DNA of 64,000 bases from Sphingobium cloacae (GCF_002355855.1 NZ_AP017658.1:44911-108910); one strand, 5' to 3'. Shown: positions 1 through 7,758, counted from the stretch's first letter. Program-made: numbers and translations. Notes: generated from the letters alone by a model not told the origin.

Positions 1-1725
1 GACTTCCAGCAACAGATCGGTGATCCTCGCGGGCGGGAGCTGTTGATAGAGATCGAGCACGAGATCCTCGGCCCCTTCGGGCGTGTCGGCCCTCAGCTTG
101 TCGATGTGCAGCTTGCCGTTCTCGATGATGCCGCCTGGGATCGTGCCGGTTCGCGCCGCGCGGCCAAACTCCTTCAGCCGTGTATCCAGTCGAGCCCTGC
201 GCTCGGCCAGCCATTCGCCGGGTCGCAGCGGCACGGCGAGCCGCGCGGTCTGCTCTATCGCCTGTGGCGGGACCAGAAGCTGCTTGAGGTCGCCATAGCG
301 GCGCGATCCCGCCAACCATATGTCACCGGACCGGAAGGCGTCGCGGATGTGGAACAGCACCGCGATTTCCCAAAGCCGGTGGTCGCCGCTGGGCTCAGCG
401 CGAAGATGACGATGCCATTTCGAGTTGGGACGTAGAAAATCCACCGGCGGATCGACCTTGATCCCGTTACGCAGCATCGCAACGGCCGCCAGAAGAGGCG
501 TGGCGATCGGCGCCGCCTGCATGTCGAGCAGGCGCAGCATCCTGGGCGCGTAGAGGCGGAAACGGTGATAGCCGTCCAGCACACGGCTGAGCGGGTCGGC
601 CGCGAGCACGTTGGTCAGCGCGGAGGCCGTGGCGACAAGGGTTCTGAACCGTTCCCAGCCAGGCCCGGTGGCGATTATCCCGTCCAGGGCCGTGCCATCG
701 TCCTGCGCTCCAAGCAAAGCACCACCGATTTCGGCAAAGGACTTCAGCGTGTCCCGAACGGCCGCCTTTTCGTCGGCGATCCTGGTGTTGCAAAGGCGTT
801 CGGAGGCCCGATAGAGACGGCCTACGATGCGATCGTGGGTCTCCACGATGACATCGGCCAGCGATGACCGCCATTCCAGGGTGCAGACAGCGAGGATCGC
901 AAGCCGCCTGTCTTCGGGCAGATCACGCATGCCGTCGGCGTAATAGCGCTCGCCCTGCCGGCGAAGCCGGGTCACACGATGCGCCGGCACGCCGTCCAGC
1001 AAATCCGCCGGAAGATCGAACCTTTGAAGATATTCCAGTCGATCCATCAGCCGGTTAGCGGCTGCTGAATTTGCGCCAACCTCGAACTGTCGCAGCCATA
1101 CGAAGCGCGTGACGCGACCATCCACCGTATCCTCCAACAGGTGAGCCAAATTCTCGCTCAGGGTTGGCGTGATGCGATGGGCGATAAGATCCTCGATCCG
1201 GCGCTCGGCCTCAACCAGCGCATCGGCGCAAAGGCGCTCGATCGTCGAGGAGCCGGGAAGGATCGTGCGGGTGCGGCGACACTCCGCAACGAAGCGACGG
1301 GCAAGATCCTCATTCGATGTCGCCGCCTCGGCTTCCCGAGCGATCCATTCGCGCAAATCCCGTGCGCCCCGCCCCGAAAAGGAGCGATAGCCGTAGATTC
1401 GGCGAAGGTCCGCCAGATGCTCGTGCCGGGTCTCCTCGCGCGCGGCATAGAGGAGTAGATCGTCGCTGGTCAGGCCGAGCTGGGCCGCGATGAAATCCGA
1501 TACCTGCGCCGGGATCAACTCGCCAGGAGCGAGCACCCGGCCCGGGTAGCGCAGGACGCACAGTTGCAGCGCGAAGCCAAAACGATTGTGGGCGCGCCGG
1601 CGCTGGCGGATATGCCCGAGATCCTCATCGCTGAGGGTATAGTGCCGCAGCAGCTCACCTTGATCGACCGGCAAGTGAAGCAGCGCCTCGCGCTGTCGAT
1701 CGGTCAGGGTCACGCGACGCGGCAT
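1..1725 (-). CDS. tnpA: Tn3-family transposase TnpA, N-terminal 575 residues (partial)
   Basis: This frame is open from an ATG at 1725 to the window edge, which removes the C-terminus and the stop. The protein starts MPRRVTLTDRQREALLHLP and continues with the DUF4158-type N-terminal region of Tn3 transposases (RRRAHNRFGFALQLCVLRYPGR, residues about 40-62). The last visible residues, PARITDLLLEV, match the stretch just before the catalytic domain in the two full-length copies in this window. The DDE catalytic part is therefore off the edge. Full-length relatives are about 980-990 residues. It would cut and join the transposon ends during replicative transposition. No frameshift was found at the two ends of the frame that I translated directly. 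Confidence 0.88.
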   Translation of the reverse strand, partial: MPRRVTLTDRQREALLHLPVDQGELLRHYTLSDEDLGHIRQRRRAHNRFGFALQLCVLRYPGRVLAPGELIPAQVSDFIAAQLGLTSDDLLLYAAREETRHEHLADLRRIYGYRSFSGRGARDLREWIAREAEAATSNEDLARRFVAECRRTRTILPGSSTIERLCADALVEAERRIEDLIAHRITPTLSENLAHLLEDTVDGRVTRFVWLRQFEVGANSAAANRLMDRLEYLQRFDLPADLLDGVPAHRVTRLRRQGERYYADGMRDLPEDRRLAILAVCTLEWRSSLADVIVETHDRIVGRLYRASERLCNTRIADEKAAVRDTLKSFAEIGGALLGAQDDGTALDGIIATGPGWERFRTLVATASALTNVLAADPLSRVLDGYHRFRLYAPRMLRLLDMQAAPIATPLLAAVAMLRNGIKVDPPVDFLRPNSKWHRHLRAEPSGDHRLWEIAVLFHIRDAFRSGDIWLAGSRRYGDLKQLLVPPQAIEQTARLAVPLRPGEWLAERRARLDTRLKEFGRAARTGTIPGGIIENGKLHIDKLRADTPEGAEDLVLDLYQQLPPARITDLLLEV

Positions 1726-1850
1726 ACATGCTCCTTATTCTTTCCGAGCTACGGTTTGAGATAGCTTGATTGAGATGCTGGTTAAGATACACAATAGCCT
1801 AATCTTATGTGCTCATGTTCGTCACCGCCTCAAACCTTCGTTTGTGATCC
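1726..1850. promoter_or_regulatory. tnpA-tnpR intergenic region, probable res site and divergent promoters
   Basis: This 125-base spacer is clearly more AT-rich than its surroundings and separates divergent tnpA and tnpR. That is where Tn3-family elements keep the resolution site and both promoters. I did not resolve three resolvase subsites, so the call rests on position and composition. Confidence 0.45.
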
Positions 1851-2471
1851 ATGCTGATCGGCTACGCCCGCGTGTCCAAAGCCGACGGCTCGCAGTCGCT
1901 CGACCTGCAGCACGATGCCCTTCGCGCTGCCGGTGTCGAGCCAGGCAATATCTATGATGATCGTGCATCCGGTAGCCGTGATGATCGCCCCGGTCTTGCC
2001 GCCTGCCTGAAATCGTTGCGCGACGGCGATGTCCTCATCGTTTGGAAGCTCGACCGGCTCGGCCGAACGCTCACCCACCTGGTCAGCACGGTGCAGAATC
2101 TGTCGGATCGCGGTATCGGTCTGCGGGTGCTCACCGGCAAGGGCGCGCAGATCGACACCACGACGCCATCGGGCCGGATGGTGTTCGGCATTTTTGCCAC
2201 ACTGGCGGAGTTTGAGCGGGATATGATCCGCGAGCGCACCATGGCTGGCCTGGCCGCTGCCCGCGCGCGGGGACGCAAGGGTGGCCGCAAGTTCGCCCTC
2301 TCCAAGGCCCAGGTGCGGCTCGCTCAGGCTGCTATGGCCCAACGCGACACGTCCGTTTCCGACCTCTGCAAGGAACTCGGGATCGAGCGCGTCACTCTCT
2401 ACCGCTATGTCGGTCCCAACGGGGAACTCCGGGATTACGGTCAGCGCGTGCTTGCTGCCAAAACGCGATGA
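1851..2471 (+). CDS. tnpR: Serine resolvase TnpR of the Tn3-family element
   Basis: 206-residue serine recombinase. The N-terminal catalytic domain begins MLIGYARVSKADGSQ, with the nucleophilic serine in the YARVS motif, and includes KLDRLGR and the AEFERDMIRERT segment before the long helix. A short C-terminal helix-turn-helix region (VSDLCKELGIERVTLYRYV) should bind the res site. It resolves the cointegrates made by TnpA. The stop overlaps the start of the following acetyltransferase gene (ATGA), so the passenger is probably translated by coupling from tnpR. Confidence 0.93.
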   Translation: MLIGYARVSKADGSQSLDLQHDALRAAGVEPGNIYDDRASGSRDDRPGLAACLKSLRDGDVLIVWKLDRLGRTLTHLVSTVQNLSDRGIGLRVLTGKGAQIDTTTPSGRMVFGIFATLAEFERDMIRERTMAGLAAARARGRKGGRKFALSKAQVRLAQAAMAQRDTSVSDLCKELGIERVTLYRYVGPNGELRDYGQRVLAAKTR

Positions 2472-2998
2472 TGATGACGGGAGCCCCGATCAAACTTACC
2501 CAAGCGGACGCCGCAGACGTTGCAGACCTGTACAACCGTTGCAGCGACTATTTCCTGTTGCAGGACGGGGCCGCGCCCACGCTGGACGATGCTCGCGAGC
2601 TTTTCTCCGATGTGCCGCCCGAAAAGAGCGCCCACAATCAAGCTGTCCTGGGATGGAAGGGGCCTGGCGGCCTATATGCAATCGCGGCCATCCTCCGCGA
2701 TTATCCGCGTGATGGCACATGGTATCTCGGCTTCATGATCGTAGATGCCGCACAGCGTGGTCGTGGCGTCGGACGCTCAATTTACTCGACGGTCGAAAGC
2801 TGGGCCGCTGCGAGAGGTGCCACAGAGATTCGGTTGGCCGTGCTGGAAGCGAATGAAGCGGCAGAGCGATTTTGGCGTTCTCTCGGCTTCATTGAGTATC
2901 GGCGCGTTGGGCCAGACACCTTCAAAATGCGTAGCCATCGCCGGATAGAACTGAGCCGTCGCCTTTCTGGCGCGACCGTAGAAGGCAGCAACAAGTAA
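2468..2998 (+). CDS. GNAT-family N-acetyltransferase, transposon passenger
   Basis: 176 residues with the GNAT acetyl-CoA binding signature RGRGVGRSIY (about residues 96-105) and a typical C-terminal AERFWRSLGFIEYRRVGP stretch (residues about 136-153). The substrate cannot be read from the sequence. Three in-frame ATG codons lie at 2468, 2471 and 2474; the first overlaps the tnpR stop. The gene ends 26 bases before the inner end of the terminal repeat, so it is passenger DNA of the transposon. Candidate roles are modification of a small toxic compound, an antibiotic or a protein; none is supported specifically. Confidence 0.82.
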   Translation: MMMTGAPIKLTQADAADVADLYNRCSDYFLLQDGAAPTLDDARELFSDVPPEKSAHNQAVLGWKGPGGLYAIAAILRDYPRDGTWYLGFMIVDAAQRGRGVGRSIYSTVESWAAARGATEIRLAVLEANEAAERFWRSLGFIEYRRVGPDTFKMRSHRRIELSRRLSGATVEGSNK

Positions 2999-3024
2999 GA
3001 TCTCGCGCCGGCTATCTGGGCGAG

Positions 3025-3062
3025 CTTGGCGTAGGATTCCGCCCCCTCCCGCAAACGCCCCC
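3025..3062 (-). repeat. Right 38-bp terminal inverted repeat of the first Tn3-family element
   Basis: Read inward on the minus strand it opens GGGGGCG and closes TACGCCAAG, matching the G-rich outer end and the ACGCTAAG-like inner end of Tn3-family terminal repeats. The partner repeat is outside the window. Confidence 0.7.
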
Positions 3063-3205
3063 AATTACCCCGAGCCCTTCAAACTGTCGCTTTCGTCCAC
3101 TGTCAGCGACAATTACCCAGCGCTGTAATGGACGATGCCCGGTTGCCCCTCGCAACCGCTCATGATAGCCCGAAGTCACCAACCGGCGCGGCCGCCTACC
3201 GGCCA

Positions 3206-3580
3206 TCATAATTGACGCCGACCGGACTCCGTAATCGTCGCGCTACACACGATGGCGTGGACGGTCAGGAAGTAGGGCGCGTAGCTTAGGTCGGCGATGA
3301 GGCGCAGCTCATGCGCGATCTGGTCCCGGTAAGGTTTGGGTACGTCGCCGTCGAACATCCGCTCGACGGCATCGTTGGTCATCTGCTCGAGCGCTTCATG
3401 TGCGGTCAGCCCTTCGATCACGCGCTCGTGCGGGTACTGGTAGGCAAGCTCGCCAAGGTCGAAGGTGCACTCCGCTGCAATGTCGACGCTCGCGCGCAAT
3501 GCGTCGGGATAGGCCGCAAATCGTCGGACCATCTCTGCAGGTGGCTTGAGCGCGCGGTCGGCGTTGACCTCGCGGCGGTA
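3206..3580 (-). pseudogene. dnaE2: Internal fragment of error-prone DNA polymerase dnaE2 (imuC)
   Basis: In the frame that is open from 3664 to 3206, residues 30 to about 139 read RREVNADRALKPPAEMVRRF ... YAPYFLTVHAIV. This matches the DnaE2/ImuC region linking the PHP and palm domains: the LKPPAEM motif, a CTFDLGELAYQYP segment and the YAPYFLTVHDIV motif of that family. Full DnaE2 is about 1,050-1,150 residues, so only about 110 remain. The homology stops near 3248, before the catalytic aspartates, and begins abruptly near 3580 where the upstream sequence belongs to imuA. It cannot encode a polymerase. Confidence 0.8.
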
Positions 3581-4037
3581 CGAGCTGCAGGCGCCGACTT
3601 GCGACCATCGGCACCTTGCGGGCTTCGGCAATGATGGCGCAGGGCGTTCCATCGCGCACAGCATCCTCGATCACCGCCAGCAACATCTTGTCGTCACGCG
3701 GCTCGACGTGGATGACCTGATCTGCAGCCAGACCCGCCTGCTCGACGCCAGGAGCATAGAGGTCGCTGCGGCAGCTCACCCACAAAACCGGAGCCCCAGT
3801 CGCATGAGCTTCGCGTGCTGCGATCCCCGCAATGAAGAGCGTGGCTGCCGCGTCGTCGACAAGCGAGCAGCTGCTGGCGGCGATTTCATGGAGTGCCCCG
3901 GCGCGAAGGCCCTCCCCTGCAAGCCGCCGATCGAGCGGTTCAACGCCGAATGGCAAGCTGCGATGCGCAACCAGAGGCGACGCAAGTGACCGCAGCTCAT
4001 CAAGGATCGGTTGTGTTTTCTCGTTGGCGACGGGCAT
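3581..4037 (-). pseudogene. imuA: Truncated imuA (SOS mutagenesis accessory protein)
   Basis: From the ATG at 4037 the first 152 residues look like ImuA, the RecA/SulA-like accessory factor of the alphaproteobacterial mutasome: LPFGVEPLDRRLAGEGLRAG, GALHEIA, VLWVSCRSDLYAPGV and ASRRLQL are recognisable. After RLQL (about 3582) the frame runs into unrelated residues, because the rest of imuA, all of imuB and the start of dnaE2 have been deleted. The open frame continues to 3396 through the dnaE2 remnant in the wrong phase. The SOS box upstream is intact, so a damage-induced nonfunctional transcript may still be made. Confidence 0.8.
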
Positions 4038-4054
4038 GAAAAGCTGACTCAGGT

Positions 4055-4069
4055 GTTCCTCATATGTTC
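4055..4069 (-). promoter_or_regulatory. LexA-binding SOS box upstream of imuA
   Basis: GTTC-N7-GTTC with spacer CTCATAT is the exact direct-repeat consensus of alphaproteobacterial LexA. It lies 18 bases upstream of the imuA start codon, where an SOS-regulated imuA-imuB-dnaE2 operon would carry it. Confidence 0.78.
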
Positions 4070-4202
4070 TGCTAATGCCGCTTGCGGGTCAAGGGTTCCT
4101 GACCAGAAGGGCACGTGCGGATGAGAACAGCGGTGGAACACTCGGGGGATAAAGAGGGTACAAAACGCTTTCAAACCAAGCGCGAATGATTCAGAGAGGG
4201 CC

Positions 4203-4682
4203 ATGCCGATCCGCTCTGAGAACCGCTGGCTTTATCCGATCGACTGGCCGCAGTTGTCGAACGCAATTCGCTTCGGCCGCGCTCGATCACGGTGCGAACA
4301 TTGCAAGCGCCCTCACATGCGCAAGATTCTTCACCTAGGCGATGGACGGTGGTGGGACGCGGATGCTCAGCGCTGGAGAACTGGCACCGGCAAGGTCATT
4401 GCGGTGCGTGGCGCGGATCTGCTGAGCGCCCGGAGCACCTACGTCGTTCTAGCCTGCGCGCATCTCGACCACGATCCAGGTAACAACGACCCCGCCAATC
4501 TGGCTGCCCTCTGCCAGCGATGCCACATGCTGCACGATGCTGCCGAGCATCGCTGGCAGCGTTGGTGGAACGTGTTTCGGCTCTGCGCTGCCCGGGATTT
4601 GTTCGAGGACCCGCGTAGCACTCGCCGGCGTATCGCTCAGTCAGCTTCGAATGCCCCGCCGTTTGAGGGGTCGTTCGGCTAA
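4203..4682 (+). CDS. HNH endonuclease-like protein
   Basis: 159 residues. A CEHCKRP zinc-ribbon pair near residue 31 and the later segment CAHLDHDPGNNDPANLAALC (residues about 86-105), followed by QRCHMLHD, form an HNH/zinc-knuckle arrangement: conserved His and Asp, then Asn, then a CxxCH. Plasmid and phage proteins of this size with this motif are usually called HNH endonucleases or HNH-like nucleases. It stands alone between the imuA remnant and the HigBA pair, on the opposite strand to imuA. The target and biological role are unknown. The start at 4203 follows a purine-rich GAGAGGG ribosome-binding site. Confidence 0.72.
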   Translation: MPIRSENRWLYPIDWPQLSNAIRFGRARSRCEHCKRPHMRKILHLGDGRWWDADAQRWRTGTGKVIAVRGADLLSARSTYVVLACAHLDHDPGNNDPANLAALCQRCHMLHDAAEHRWQRWWNVFRLCAARDLFEDPRSTRRRIAQSASNAPPFEGSFG

Positions 4683-4761
4683 ATTGGATAGCCCTACCCA
4701 ATCGACCATCCCGGTCAGGACAGCGCTGGCTGTCTCAATCGCCGCCGTAGGCATTGCATCG

Positions 4762-4780
4762 TGTAACGCATCGCGATACA
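4762..4780. promoter_or_regulatory. Probable HigA operator in front of higB
   Basis: An interrupted palindrome, TGTAACGC-ATC-GCGATACA, with arms matching at 7 of 8 positions, ends one base before the ATG at 4781. HigA antitoxins repress their own operon through short palindromes of this kind overlapping the promoter. The position also argues that translation starts at 4781 or 4790 and not at the earlier in-frame ATG at 4754. Confidence 0.65.
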
Positions 4781-5068
4781 ATGACCCCGATGATAATTGG
4801 ATTCCGGCACAAGGGGCTTGAAGCCTTCTATCACAGTGGCACCACGCGGGGTGTTCAGGCTTCCCATGTGAAGAAGCTCCGGAATATTCTTGGGTTGCTG
4901 GAAGTCGCGGCAGGACCGGACGATATGAATCTGCCATCCTTCAAGCTGCACCCGCTGAAGGGCGACTTGCGAGGCCATTGGTCCGTTTGGGTCAACGGCA
5001 ACTGGAGGATCACATTCCGTTTTGTCGGCACCGACGCTGAACTGGTCGACTATCAGGATTACCATTGA
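4781..5068 (+). CDS. higB: HigB/RelE-family toxin
   Basis: About 95 residues from the ATG at 4781 (or 92 from 4790). The core, FRHKGLEAFYHSGTTRGVQ then NLPSFKLHPLKGDLRGHWSV and NGNWRITFRF, is the signature of HigB-type mRNA interferases that act on the ribosome, including the conserved W-R-I/T-F end strand. The order toxin first, antitoxin second is typical of higBA. The antitoxin follows after 4 bases. A start at 4754 would be possible but would put the operator palindrome inside the gene. Confidence 0.88.
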   Translation: MTPMIIGFRHKGLEAFYHSGTTRGVQASHVKKLRNILGLLEVAAGPDDMNLPSFKLHPLKGDLRGHWSVWVNGNWRITFRFVGTDAELVDYQDYH

Positions 5069-5072
5069 GGCT

Positions 5073-5363
5073 ATGACGATGATGCACAACCCTCCCCACC
5101 CCGGCGAACTACTGCGCGATGAAGTCATTTCAGCGCTGGCCCTGTCTGTTACTGAGGCGGCCAACCGGCTTGCCATGTCACGGGTCGCACTTTCGCGGGT
5201 GTTGAACGGCAAGGCCGCAATCAGCCCCGACCTCGCGGTTCGTCTCGAGCAGGCAGGGGCTAGCACCGCCCGAGCTTGGCTCGCGATGCAGGCAAACTAC
5301 GACCTCTGGTGTGCTATGCAGCATGAGCAGCCGCCCGTCCGGCGCTTACAGGACGCGGCGTGA
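5073..5363 (+). CDS. higA: HigA-family antitoxin, XRE-type regulator
   Basis: 96 residues starting MTMMHNPPHPGELLRDEV, the characteristic HigA N-terminus, followed by an XRE helix-turn-helix (LSVTEAANRLAMSRVALSRV, residues about 27-46) and the NGKAAISPDLAVRLEQA segment. It should neutralise the adjacent toxin and repress the operon through the palindrome at 4762-4780. An upstream in-frame ATG at 5022 lies inside higB and would add residues unrelated to HigA, so 5073 is preferred. Confidence 0.9.
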   Translation: MTMMHNPPHPGELLRDEVISALALSVTEAANRLAMSRVALSRVLNGKAAISPDLAVRLEQAGASTARAWLAMQANYDLWCAMQHEQPPVRRLQDAA

Positions 5364-5602
5364 GAGTTAGGGGTCGGTTCCGCCTGAGGGCCGGCTGACA
5401 CCTTGAGCGGAAAGCTTGGCAGCTGCCAGGCGGTTACGCGCATTGCTTAGGACCTTCGGCAGTCACTTTGACGATCTTGGATGCAGCCCGCCCGCTTCGC
5501 GGATCTGCCTCAGCCAATCGACCTCTCAGATCGTAGGTCGCCGACCGTTGCGTGATGATCTCGGCAACTTGGCGTCGGGTACGCCCAACACCTCTCCATT
5601 AT
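5364..5602. other. Gene-free spacer left of the complete Tn3-family element
   Basis: 239 bases with no convincing gene. An open stretch on the minus strand of about 45 codons (RRQVAEIITQR ... VTAEGPKQCA, stop) resembles a protein end but has no recognisable family. It does not continue the DUF6118-like fragment found at the other end of the transposon, so the two flanks of the element do not belong together. Confidence 0.5.
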
Positions 5603-5640
5603 GAGGGCATCGCGTGGATGGTACGCCAGACAACGCTAAA
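5603..5640 (+). repeat. Left 38-bp terminal inverted repeat of element B
   Basis: Starts GAGGGCATCGCGTGGATGG and ends CAACGCTAAA. It matches the reverse complement of 10749-10786 at most positions. Confidence 0.9.
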
Positions 5641-5674
5641 CCCGAACAATACCAGAACGGCGATGTGAGGGCGG

Positions 5675-7048
5675 TCAACGGCGGAAGTCAATCAGCCCCA
5701 GCTCTTGCCACATCCACGTAAAATCATAGGTGGCCATTGGCTCGCCAGTCCCGGATTTTGCCGCACCATTCTCTATATATTTTAGCCAGTCGGCAACTTT
5801 CGCCCGGCCTGCCTTTGTACGGGCCAAAGCCCGCGGTGTCTTGTTGCCGAGGGCGGGCACCGCTTCATCAAGCGTTTTGGTATATTCGCGTGTCAGCATC
5901 TCATGAACGATGCGCTCCCTTTCGTCCGACGGGATATCGAGCGGCTCTTCCTGCGGAGCGCGGGCGGCGTCATCGGCCATGAACTGGGCCATAGTCCGAA
6001 TTTCGGTCATAGGTGTGCTCACGCAATCACCGAGCCATTCGCGCATATGCGTGATCGCTTGCTCCGCGCGGGCGGCGCTATTGACCTCAACGATCAGTTT
6101 GCGACCCACCAGTTCGACATTGGCAAAAACAGGTGTGCCGTCCTCCATGGTTGTCACAAAAGCCTGCCCGCCTTTGGTCGTTCGTGGTTTCCTGTTCTTC
6201 GTCACTGGCGCCAGCCAGTTCCAGAACGTATCGCTCGCAGGTTCCAGCCATTGCGCCGCGTTCAGCCTGCGAACCACGCTCTTGCCGATCACGCCCTTCG
6301 CCAGGGGGAACACGATACGGTGGAACACAAGATCATCGCCATCGGCATTGACCATTTCCGGCACGCTGCCGGGCATGGCCTTGCCCAAACTGTCCAGAAG
6401 CCAGATATTCGTGAAAATCGGGCCTGACGCTTTCAGGAGGCCGTCCCTTTCGGAAGGGGACAGTCTGCCAGTACCTGGCCCATCGTTTTCAAGTTGGGAA
6501 AAGGCCTCGATTACTCGCCCGGCGCCATCTGCGCTGAAGGGCAACAAGGCGCCGGAAATCCCATGGCGCCCGTTCACATCGACGACCCGTGCAGCGATCT
6601 TGTCCCAGTTAACAAGGGTCTGTGTGGCACTATGTTCACGCACCGTGACCGGCGCAATGTCACGCAGAAGATCCCGCAAGGTCATCGAGTGCCCTGGGAT
6701 GACCTCGCTCACTTCATAGAGCGACATGACCGTATCGCGCAGTGCGCGCATGTAGGCCTTGTTCGGCGCTTTCTCGTTCCAGCCCCGGCGCTTGAGATAG
6801 TCATCGACGAGATTGAGACCTTCAGGCTCGAGTTCCTGTGTGAGCAAGTCTTCGAAAGCACAGCCCCACAGCTGGCCTTGCCAATGGTCGCCGATGACGT
6901 CGAAGATATCATCAGGCTCAAGATCCGTGGCCTCGCATGCCGGGCCAAGATGCGCGAACAGCATCTCGTCCATCATCTCGTCCCAGGGCGCACGTCCCAT
7001 ATACTTCATCAGTCCGGAGAGATCGTGAGCGGATTTCAATCTGGACAT
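5675..7048 (-). CDS. Unknown 457-residue Tn3 passenger protein (paralogue of the gene at 19279)
   Basis: No confident function. Landmarks shared with the protein at 19279-20640: GDHWQGQLWGCAFEDLLT (residues 53-70), VDDYLKRRGWNE (81-92), YMRALRDTVMSLYEVSEV (99-116) followed by PG and RDLLR, TFWNWL, DGTPVFANVEL, and the C-terminus MATYDFTWMWQELG. A segment near residues 397-422 (VPALGNKTPRALARTKAGR) resembles the toxin-binding motif of Xre/MbcA/ParS-type proteins and the end of some SEC-C proteins; that likeness is inference. No signal peptide or membrane segment. The start ATG at 7048 directly follows the tnpR stop, so the two genes form one transcription unit and this is genuine transposon cargo. 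Confidence 0.85.
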   Translation of the reverse strand: MSRLKSAHDLSGLMKYMGRAPWDEMMDEMLFAHLGPACEATDLEPDDIFDVIGDHWQGQLWGCAFEDLLTQELEPEGLNLVDDYLKRRGWNEKAPNKAYMRALRDTVMSLYEVSEVIPGHSMTLRDLLRDIAPVTVREHSATQTLVNWDKIAARVVDVNGRHGISGALLPFSADGAGRVIEAFSQLENDGPGTGRLSPSERDGLLKASGPIFTNIWLLDSLGKAMPGSVPEMVNADGDDLVFHRIVFPLAKGVIGKSVVRRLNAAQWLEPASDTFWNWLAPVTKNRKPRTTKGGQAFVTTMEDGTPVFANVELVGRKLIVEVNSAARAEQAITHMREWLGDCVSTPMTEIRTMAQFMADDAARAPQEEPLDIPSDERERIVHEMLTREYTKTLDEAVPALGNKTPRALARTKAGRAKVADWLKYIENGAAKSGTGEPMATYDFTWMWQELGLIDFRR

Positions 7049-7618
7049 TCAGGCGGGCCTTTCCACGCCAAGGCGGCGCATTTCACGATAGATGGTCGAT
7101 CGGCCGATGCCGAGTTGACGTGCTGCTTCGGTCGGTGAGATGTGGGCTTCCACCAGTTTTATGGCGGCATTCACTTTGGACATGTCGAGAGGCTGGCGCC
7201 CAGGTTGCTTGCCTTTGGCACGGGCAGCAGCGATGCCGTCTCGGGTTCGCTCGGATATGAGCCGCCTTTCGAAATGAGCGATGGCCCCGAACACATGGAA
7301 GATGAGTTCGCCAGCGGCCGAAGACGTGTCGATCTTTTCCTCAAGGCTCAGGAGCGCAATGCCCTGGCCGCGCAATGTCTCGACTGTGGCGAGCAGTTCG
7401 GCCAGCGAGCGCCCTAATCGATCGAGGCGGACCACCGCGAGGGTATCACCCTTGCGAGCATAGGCGATCAGGTCGGCCAGACCGGGGCGCTCCATGCTCT
7501 TGCCCGACATGACGTCGGTGAACACCTTGATGGCGCCAGCCTTCTCCAGTCGCATGGTCTGACCCGCCACGTCCTGATCGCCGGTGCTGACGCGGGCGTA
7601 GCCCAATATTCCGCCCAT
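7049..7618 (-). CDS. tnpR: Serine resolvase TnpR of element B
   Basis: 189 residues from MGGILGYARVSTGDQ at 7618, with the catalytic serine in YARVS, RLDRLGRSLAELL, and AHFERRLISERT before the long helix. The C-terminal helix-turn-helix reads ISPTEAARQLGIGRSTIYREM. The frame is open further upstream to 7693, but those residues overlap the res region and are not resolvase-like. It should resolve cointegrates at the intergenic res site and regulate transcription. The stop is immediately followed by the passenger start codon. Confidence 0.93.
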   Translation of the reverse strand: MGGILGYARVSTGDQDVAGQTMRLEKAGAIKVFTDVMSGKSMERPGLADLIAYARKGDTLAVVRLDRLGRSLAELLATVETLRGQGIALLSLEEKIDTSSAAGELIFHVFGAIAHFERRLISERTRDGIAAARAKGKQPGRQPLDMSKVNAAIKLVEAHISPTEAARQLGIGRSTIYREMRRLGVERPA

Positions 7619-7639
7619 GCCGTGCGTCTCCCAAACGGT

Positions 7640-7758
7640 CGTTCTGTGGACGCTATGAAGCGCGACCGCTTCGCCCCATCCATATCCGTCCACATACTAT
7701 GTCTCTTTACTCCCCACTGTCCATAGGCACAAATGACCTTTTGTGGACGGGAATCGGC
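7640..7758. promoter_or_regulatory. Probable res site between tnpR and tnpA of element B
   Basis: Several copies of a TGTGGACG-type half-site in both orientations occur here: TGTGGACG at 7645-7652, CGTCCACA at 7687-7694, TGTCCATA at 7719-7726 and TGTGGACGG at 7742-7750. Repeated inverted half-sites between divergent tnpR and tnpA are what a resolvase binding region with overlapping promoters looks like. Confidence 0.65.

Larger units (their letters stand above)
1..3062. mobile_element. Tn3-family transposon, right part, cut by the window edge
   Basis: A tnpA gene running off the left edge, a divergent tnpR and a passenger acetyltransferase make a Tn3-family unit. The right end is placed at 3062 because the 38 bases 3025-3062, read inward from the outside, start GGGGGCG and finish TACGCCAAG, the usual form of Tn3-family terminal repeats. 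The left end lies outside the window, so the repeat pair and any target duplication cannot be checked here. Gene order (tnpA divergent from tnpR plus a downstream passenger) matches the two complete elements further right. Confidence 0.8.

Noticed and set aside
5416..5604. A 62-codon plus-strand frame left of element B
   Set aside because: It ends inside the terminal repeat and its composition is random; no homology to anything recognised.
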